NCBI RefSeq assembly: GCF_030272615.1
Contig: NC_081405.1
Location: forward strand, 573,899,252 to 573,963,251
Source: Cryptomeria japonica
Taxonomy: Eukaryota > Streptophyta > Pinopsida > Cupressales > Cupressaceae
Length of the DNA: 64,000 nt
Direction of reading: 5' to 3'
Positions 57,516 through 64,000 of the stretch are shown in pieces. Under the pieces are notes generated by a model. The model was given only the letters and a program-made list of their open reading frames with translations, was not told the origin of the DNA and searched no databases. The stretch's first letter is position 1; each line of letters opens with the position of its first letter. Position numbers and translations under genes: made by a program.

Positions 57516-58493
57516 TCGTCCATGAGGGAGGAGATGTAGTTTCTACGCATGTGGATAATAGCAGATCTATGGAAGAAAGTTGTATTCTTATCATAATCTT
57601 TGAGCCATTGAATCCTGGATTTCTGTTTTCAGTAGAGTTCTTATTTGTGGGAGTTTCCCTTCTATTTTCTACGGAGAGCAACCTCCTCCATATGGGTAGC
57701 TTCAAGGGAGTCACCTTGATCAATACGCTCTTGGATAATAGTCAGTTTAGTGTTGAGCTCCTTTTTTTGCTTGAATATATCCTGGAAGGTGTATTTTTTC
57801 CAACCCCAGATATTTCTTTTGACCAAGTTGAGATTCTCGGCAATCCTGAACATAGGTGTATCTAGTATATTGGTGTTGCACCATCTTTTAATGCAGTCCT
57901 TGAACTCTAGATGAGAGTTCCACATAATTTCATATCGAAAAGGATGATTCTTCCTTGCAGCATTTGTGGTATTCCAGAGAAGCACGAGGTTGTGGTTAGA
58001 GACCATTCTGGGGAGGGCAAGTAGCTTCAAGGAGGGACCAATTCCCCAGTTACCCAAGATGAGAAATTTGTCAAGTCTGACCTGAATAAGATCTTTTCCC
58101 TTCCTAAGATTGGACCAAGTGAATTTTTCCCCATTAATTCCACATCCATCAACCCATTCCTGCCAATGAAGTTAGCAAGATCAGTCATGCTATTAGAGTA
58201 CTCTGGAAGGCCTCAAAACTTCTCAGAGGGGATCAAAGGAGAGTTGAAATCACCTGCAATCAACCAGTGGGCATTGGCATTATTTTGTATTAGAGCAGTT
58301 ATGTCATTCGAGAGATTTTGTCTACCTGATCTGACATTGGAGGCATAAATATTAATAAGAAGGCAATATTCCATCGGGGAAGAGAGTTCAGAGACCAAAA
58401 GGTTGGCCGAGGAGGAGAGAAGACTGCCAAGAAAATGGGAGGGATCCCACATGGTGACCAAGCCACTAGAGGCTCCAGTAGCATCACTAATAA
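57516..58493 (-). pseudogene. LINE B apurinic-type endonuclease and linker, N-terminus missing
   Basis: APE-like endonuclease of L1 elements. Visible are SDATGASSGLVTMWDPSHF, YCLLINIYASN, HWLIAGDFNSPL (the GDFN box), EWVDGCGINGEKFTWSN, KFLILGNWG and VSNHNLVLL (terminal S-x-H box), then the helical linker to RT. The first 60-70 residues, with the SWNVRG and QETK boxes, are missing at the nested junction (58494). Breaks are present. Confidence 0.82.
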
Positions 58494-59156
58494 TGAAATG
58501 GTAATTTTTTCCCTATGACTAATTACTCATAAATTTGTATTATTTTATATGGAATGAACATTCAGAACATTTATACAACAATTATAATTAAAGATGATTT
58601 TTTATCAACATGAATGTACATCAATAATCAATAATAAAACATTGAGATAATAATTTGCAACAATGAAACATTAGGATAATGAATAAATAAAATTGATTAA
58701 TACATATATGTAAATCACAGAGAGGTTGCTTTCTGGCACGTAGAGGATTAGTTATAGGCCTAGGGTTTCTAGGCAAGGAAGCACTCCAGGAGGACATGGT
58801 TATTACACAAGACCCCACATGCCTTCACGACATGAAATAACCAAACACAGCCCTAGCTAGGACACTTCCGGATGTATGTTGTACCCCGAGTTGGACACAC
58901 ATTGTATGCCCCTTCTCCAATGCCCAATGCCCACCCACTAGACCTTAACTATCCCCTCCCTTGTGCTCCCTTTAATTTATCCTTCTCTTGTCTTCTTTTC
59001 TGATGTGTCCCTTCTCTATTAATTCATAGGTTTATATAATCTCACAAGGGTGTTAACCAAAAATCACACCCTTTCATTATAATAATATATTTTTAATTAC
59101 TTTGATTTATATATTCTTTTATTAAAAATTCTTTCACGAGAAAAAGTTCCATAACA
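58494..59156 (-). repeat. 3' LTR of the nested LARD-like element
   Basis: 663 bp, TGAAATGG to CCATAACA on plus. It carries a poly-A/T segment and a GC-richer central part (GGCACGTAGAGGATTAG). Confidence 0.8.
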
Positions 59157-59168
59157 TTTCTCCCCCTG
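59157..59168 (-). other. Polypurine tract of the LARD-like element
   Basis: CAGGGGGAGAAA on minus, directly before the LTR start TGTTATGG. Confidence 0.75.
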
Positions 59169-62100
59169 TAATTTTTCTATTGTCCTCAATAGCAAGAGAT
59201 GCATCTACATCACAACTTTAATAGGTATACACAATTAATAATTGAAGAAATGGATATTGGACATACTTGTTCTTCGTAATTTTTTTTATTTTTTATTATT
59301 ACTTCATCTATATATGTATTTTTTTTTCCTTCCTTGAATTCATAGATATCCTTCTATTCTAGTTTAAATTAATAATTAATTCCAAGAGATTCACTTTGCA
59401 AATCAAAATTATGATAGGAACACATATATCTTACAAGTATATCCCAAATTTTCATTGTAAAAATTAATAATGCTTAATCTCATATATTTCAATGTCATCA
59501 ACTTGTCTTATTATGTAATCCATTTTCTTTAATATAGATATTTTAATATGTAAGTTCCACATTAAATTGAAAAGTATCATCTATGTTGACATAACATTTA
59601 CTTAGTAAATGACATGCAATATCCCATAGTATGTACCACTCGTCACTATGTATACAACATATCTTTCAAAACGATATTCATGCATTCCGGACTACATGAG
59701 TATCATATTTGTCTATAAAATAAAGTACATGTACATGGTTATTGGGTTGATCAAGTCCAATAACAAATTACAATAGATGAATATAGTACTTAAAAACATA
59801 TTACTGGCATCATAAAAGAAACAATAATAGGTTATGACTACCCACAAAATCCTTCATAGAAAATGGTTCTAACCTTTCTTTTGTTTAAGAAACTAAGGTA
59901 TTTGAATTTTAATTTTAATTCAATGATACTAATCTATTCAAACATAAAAATTTAAAAGTTGCTTCTCCCCCTTAATGTTCGACATGTCCCCATGTTTTCT
60001 CTTATAATGTTTTAACTTGTTTAAACATCTTGGGACCTATGGAATATGGTCTCACAATGTAGCTTAAATACAATTTACATACCGATGAAATATTGCCTTC
60101 CTTTTAGAAACTATGACCTATTTGATTTCTCTCTATTGTGATTCAAACTAGTGTGTAATATGACTAAGGTGAGATATATGTTGATATTGGTAATGTTCAT
60201 GACTCATTTAGAAATATGTAACTAATATCACCATTTATAGAAATAATGTATGATGTTTTAGAGGTTTGAATCCCTTTGAAATAATGCATTTATTCCTTTA
60301 GTGAATGAGTCGTATATGATATACAATCGCTCAAATATTTGATCGTTAAACAATACCAACTTGAAGCTAAAGTCCATAGTTGTCTATGACATGCCATCTA
60401 AACCATGAAATTTTAGTTGTATATGATAGTGGCTATCAACTTTCCAGAAGTCAAAGCACATAAAATCCTTTCAACAATTTATTGTAGACTTATTTTTACT
60501 TCAGACAATTACAACAATATTTATTTAACGATGGTTCAACCCTGACCCTTAATTATGATGTACAAAGTCATGGCAAATATATATTAAATGTAAAGAAGTT
60601 TTAGAGATTTTTTAGTAAACTTGTTTCAGCACCTGAAAACCCAAATTACACTTTTTTTTTTGGGGGGGGGGGGGGAAATCAGCTCAAATTCATCACTATA
60701 TTTACTTAAAAGAGACCTAGTTGTTAAGTTTGCAATAACGAGTCCAAGCCTCATGTTAGGAACTCAAACATAAAATCAATAAAATAGTTTCACAAAATTC
60801 TTTCCAATAGAATTTTGCAAATCTGAAACATCTAAATGGCAAAGCAATTATTTGAGGATGACATTAGCTGGAAATAAAATTTCATGAATTGAGAATCATG
60901 GTTATTCAGTGTAATGGAATTAGTCCATCATGGTTATATATTTGTAGTAGCTTACTTGCTGATTTTAAATTCTCAACTGACAAATACAATTATATTCATT
61001 TATTATGATATGCATTTTTACTCTTCTTGATTTGTTTTCCCAAATTAGTGTGAAGTACTTCAAGGTTTTTCTAGTATAATCTTTAAATTTTCTAATTTGG
61101 ATAGTGAGTTTACTTTTAGGTGAAAGATACATTAGATGCAGATTTAAACCTAATATTCCATTTGTAACCCTATTATTCACGTAGATGATCGTTAGAGTAG
61201 ATTTCAGAAGAGAGAAAAAATGATTGTTTTCCAGTTATAAAAAAGAGTGCATAGGGAAGACAATAATTTCTACCAAAACTACAACAAGGCTTTAGAAAGA
61301 ATGGATAATAGGTATCTATATTATTGTCATCAATGAAAAGAAAAAACTCTTAAAAATTCTTGTTTGAGAACACCTAATAGGTGTGCATTGGAATATCAAA
61401 AATAATGACTCAACAACAATTATTTGCATTAGGGTACTAAGTATGTGGAGCTCTAAAATTATCTGGTAGCAATGACAACAACCATCAATACATTTAATTA
61501 AAATTTAGATAGAAGATTATGAGTTGCCTTGATGGCGGGGAAAGTTGGAAGGGCTTAAGTACTGCTTTTAGTTTGAATATTTTTAATCTCAATCCTTTAG
61601 TTGTAATTTGTCGTGTTAGAGTTTTAAGCACAATACTAATCTCAGAGGTAAATTTTAATTGCAACATGGGCCTAGAATTAGTTTACTACTTTAATGAAGT
61701 TGTAGATTATTTCATTTCTTAGCTATACGTGGATGGCAAGTAGTAAAGCTGAATTTGGCAATATATTTGGAGAGGTGGAAGCTGATTTCTTAAAGGCAAT
61801 TATATCATTTTTTTTCCTTCTCTTTAAATTAATGTTGTTGTTCAGAAAAATGAGAGTAGATTTGGATAGGATTTTTTCTAAACTATTTATTTATTATTAT
61901 TCTTTTTTAAATTATTAAAAGTAGGTAAATTAAATTAATCCTAAAAAGTTTCAAGAAGATAGGATGAATTTATTTCATCTGAAATTTTAATGTATAATTT
62001 GTTTGGAATTTTTGGCTTATAACTAAACCCTAGTATTTGTTTATTTTCATTGTTTTGGTTCTACATGACTATTGAATTAATTTATGAAGGGGGTTAAATA

Positions 62101-62275
62101 TTTTGGTAAATAATTTATAGGGAATCTAATCATAAATAAAAATCTAAAGTAAAGAGAAATTACTATTTTATTGTCTTAATGATTATTTTCTAATTTATAA
62201 TGCAACAGAGATAAATGTGTAGCAATAAAATCAAATAAAATTGGATGATTTTGTGTAGGCTTTCTAGATCGATTT
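59169..62275 (-). other. Interior of the LARD-like element, no coding sequence recognised
   Basis: AT-rich, with a G10-type homopolymer at about 60662-60674. Short frames on either strand show no retroelement domain. An autonomous partner would have to supply all proteins. Confidence 0.6.
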
Positions 62276-62288
62276 GGCTCTGATACCA
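62276..62288 (-). other. Primer-binding site of the LARD-like element (initiator-Met)
   Basis: TGGTATCAGAGCC on minus, 2 nt after the 5' LTR end. Confidence 0.85.
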
Positions 62289-62290
62289 AG

Positions 62291-62670
62291 TGAAATGGTA
62301 ATTTTTCCCCTATGACTAATTACTCATAAATTTGTACTATTTTATATGGAATGAACATTCAGAACATTTATACAACAATTATAATTAAAGATGATTTTTT
62401 ATCAACATGAATGTACATCAATAATCAATAATAAAACATTCAGATAATAATTTGCAACAATGAAACATTAGGGCAATGAATAAATAAAATTGATTAATAC
62501 ATATCTGTAAATCACAAAACCCCACATGCCTTCACGATGCTTTCTGGCACGTAGAGGATTAGTTATAGGCCTAGGGTTTGCAGGGAATGAAGCACTCTAG
62601 GAGGACATGGTTCTTACACAAAACCCCACATGCCTTCACGACATGAAATAACCAAACACAACCCTTGTCA
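62291..62670 (-). repeat. 5' LTR of the LARD-like element, outer end deleted
   Basis: Matches 58494-about 58865. It has an extra copy of CCCCACATGCCTTCACGA at about 62520 that the other LTR lacks, and stops short of the outer 290 bp. Confidence 0.75.
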
Positions 62671-63590
62671 ATAGGAGTCATGCAACCACTAGATGATGCA
62701 CCTGGAGCACCAAGTGAGAGGATACCTTGATTCAGGGTGGGAAACACCAATGGGGAGAGAGCTATCTCTAGGGTGAGAGAGAGGTCCCTCATAATCTCAC
62801 CATCTTCTAGTTGACCAACTAGTGAAACTGAGCTGACCATTGGGGAGATGCACTATTCCTTTAGGGTCGAATTAGAGGCTTCCTCCATATTCTTTACGGG
62901 GGATTTGAGAAGGTTGTTAATACTCTCAGCAAAGGGATATTCTTCCATAATCGGGTCCTCGATTGCTGAGGGAGGCAGGTTTGGGCTAGAAGTTGGAGTC
63001 ACAACAAGCCCCACAACCAGGTCTTGATGAATAATAGGAGCATTTGGCATAGGATCTTCAACCAAGGCCAGGCCCTTAAGATTAAGAGGTAGAGGGTCAG
63101 AGCCTTGCATTGGGAAATAACATGCCCATATTTGTGGTATTTTTGGGAAAAGAGGGTGGAATTTTCATAAACTAGGGCTTGAGTCCAGCTACCAAGCCTG
63201 GATTTAAGGGTTATAAAGTTGGGGAGATTCATGCTCACAGTACCTTGAACACAGAAATGAGCATAGACCAAGCGCCATTTGGTTCTGGTGATATCATCAA
63301 CACCAACAAAATGACCAAAGGAGTTCCCAATCCATTTAAAGATGGACTCATCCTAATATTCAAGGGGAAGCCCTAGGAGCTGAACCCATGCCAAAGCAGT
63401 TTTCTGCAAGTCATCCGCTGGGTCGAGGATAGCCTTCCAACGACAGAGGGAAAGGTTGTTTCGACCATAGGACCGACATCTAGATAGGACAACGACAACA
63501 TGCTCCTAAGCAGTGAAGAAGAGGAAGAGGGCTCTAGGCATGGCACTAATAGAAACACTCCCTTTCAGTTTCCATTTGTCCTTGATATTT
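62671..63590 (-). pseudogene. LINE B ORF1 (Gag-like, DUF4283 type)
   Basis: On minus: KWKLKGSVSISAMPRALFLF, RWKAILDPADDLQ, ALAWVQLLGLPLEY, IFKWIGNSFGHFVGVDDI, YAHFCVQGT and LPNFITLKSR, the typical plant LINE ORF1 RNA-binding domain (DUF4283, PF14111). A zinc knuckle remnant follows, SQKYHKYGHVISQC, in which the first two cysteines are replaced. A proline/serine-rich C-terminus (TPTSSPNLPPSAIEDP) runs to the nested junction. Several stops. ORF1 normally coats LINE RNA. The 5' UTR is not recognisable, so the element starts near 63590. Confidence 0.75.
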
Positions 63591-63779
63591 ATTTGTTATT
63601 GTATAAATTATATTTTAATTTGTTATATTGTAATTTTTTAAATATATGTTAAAATAATTATTATATTGATAAGTAGGAGATATTTTCAATAGAAATTCAA
63701 ATTATGATTTTACATAGTAGAATTCTATAGAAATATAATAATATTATTATGAAAAAATATATATATATTTTTATATTAG
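63591..63779. other. AT-rich spacer, no gene
   Basis: Short AT-rich DNA between LINE B and the next LINE tail, with (TA)n-like stretches near 63755-63770. Confidence 0.6.
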
Positions 63780-64000
63780 ATATCGAGAGTCCAAAAATTA
63801 AACGGAGAGTTTATACAAAACTAGGGAGCGGGGGGTAGGGCCTCAACCGCCAAACTGAGAAGTGAGAGAGAGGAATATATACATATATCTTTTTAGCAAA
63901 AAAGATAGGACATAGCAGAAAAGGTCAGTATTGGAGAATTTCATCCTGATCCTCTAGCCATATATACATGCTCCCAAGCTTTCCAGATGGATTTAAACAC
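63780..64000 (-). mobile_element. Family-2 LINE 3' end with internal deletion
   Basis: On minus the window edge begins with the same 34 bases found at about 47654-47687 in the 46-kb LINE (encoding VFKSIWKAWEHV). It jumps directly to the sequence corresponding to about 48815 (WLE-QDEILQ), then carries the shared 3' UTR (GTTGAGGCCCTACCCCC, TTTTGTATAAACTCTCC, CTCTCGATA). About 1.1 kb is missing internally. It continues beyond the window. Confidence 0.8.

Larger units (their letters stand above)
58494..62670 (-). mobile_element. Non-autonomous LTR retrotransposon (LARD-like), nested in LINE B
   Basis: Two direct repeats, 58494-59156 and 62291-about 62670, are about 97% identical over their first 220 bp. 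On minus the right one is the 5' LTR: it ends ...TTTCA and, after CT, TGGTATCAGAGCC follows. The left one is the 3' LTR, preceded by the polypurine tract CAGGGGGAGAAA and starting TGTTATGGAAC. The 5' LTR lacks about 290 bp of its outer end, and LINE B sequence is also missing there. One deletion across that border explains both and explains the absence of a TSD. The 3.1-kb interior has no recognisable gag or pol. Confidence 0.8.
52108..63590 (-). mobile_element. LINE B (ORF1, EN, RT, RNase H, ORF3), split by an LTR element
   Basis: Reading leftwards: ORF1 (63590-62671), [nested LTR element 62670-58494], endonuclease (58493-about 57520), RT, zinc-binding region, RNase H (to about 54560), ORF3 (54057-52284), 3' UTR (to about 52108). 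The LINE without the insert is about 7.3 kb. A segment covering the end of ORF1 and about 60-70 codons of the endonuclease is missing at the nested junction. Each domain has stops or frameshifts. It has the same gene order as LINE A. Confidence 0.85.

Noticed and set aside
61519-61918. Two short plus-strand frames inside the LARD-like element
   Set aside because: No similarity to gag or pol motifs, opposite to the element's orientation, and compatible with chance in AT-rich DNA.
62276-62288. Match to an initiator-Met tRNA 3' end, suggesting a tRNA gene
   Set aside because: Only the 13-nt primer complement is present, next to an LTR end; no tRNA cloverleaf surrounds it. The same holds at 51572.

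Overview
The window is a stretch of nuclear DNA from a plant with a very large, repeat-dense genome. The degenerate plant-mobile-domain and PPR sequences, RNase H-bearing L1-type LINEs, Ty3/gypsy- and Ty1/copia-type debris and long telomere-like interstitial blocks all point to a seed plant. A gymnosperm fits best, but that is inference and no marker settles it. I see one plausible intact cellular gene, a single-exon RING-H2 protein at 49349-49957 (minus). Almost everything else is mobile-element sequence in several nested layers.

Layout. 1-1.6 kb: AT-rich DNA and the 3' tail of a LINE (family 2). 1.7-5.9 kb: an (ATT)n tract, then about 4 kb of degenerate CCCTAA-type telomere-like repeat. 6.08-6.25 kb: a near-perfect 75-bp-arm foldback. 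9.4-9.6 kb: a Ty3/gypsy integrase tail. 11.7-13.3 kb: a broken plant mobile domain (PMD) gene on the minus strand. 14.35-15.09 kb: a polypurine tract and LTR. 15.1-17.0 kb: a second telomere-like block, split by a solo LTR (16993-20017) that itself carries a 5'-truncated LINE copy (18121-18733) with an 18-bp target-site duplication (TSD). 20.8-33.8 kb: LINE 'A' (plus), split by a 7.9-kb LTR retrotransposon in minus orientation (22752-30670) that encodes only Gag and a protease-like domain. 34.9-38.0 kb: PPR fossils and a 405-bp MITE. 38.57-39.85 kb: a Mutator-like non-autonomous element with 9-bp TSDs. 46.2-49.05 kb: a LINE of family 2 (plus). 49.3-50.0 kb: the RING-H2 gene. 51.3-51.9 kb: a Ty1/copia 5' LTR, primer site and Gag start. 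52.1-63.6 kb: LINE 'B' (minus), the most complete LINE here, split by a non-autonomous LTR element with an initiator-Met primer site (58494-about 62670). 63.8-64.0 kb: a third family-2 LINE tail.

The most interesting system is the LINE lineage represented by A, B and the truncated copy at 18 kb. After endonuclease, reverse transcriptase, zinc-binding region and RNase H it carries an additional 3' reading frame of roughly 550-590 codons, called ORF3 here. ORF3 has an N-terminal globular domain, a charged linker with basic clusters, and a C-terminal coiled coil. It lies in the same place in A and B, and its 3' end was mobilised alone in the 18-kb copy, so it belongs to the mobile unit. Family 2 lacks RNase H and instead has a different conserved C-terminal extension. 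The Gag-only LTR element carries ten copies of GC-rich hairpin modules in its LTRs and leader. All the transposon frames are broken, many by changes that look like CAG/CAA to TAG/TAA or TGG to TGA, as expected for old methylated repeats.
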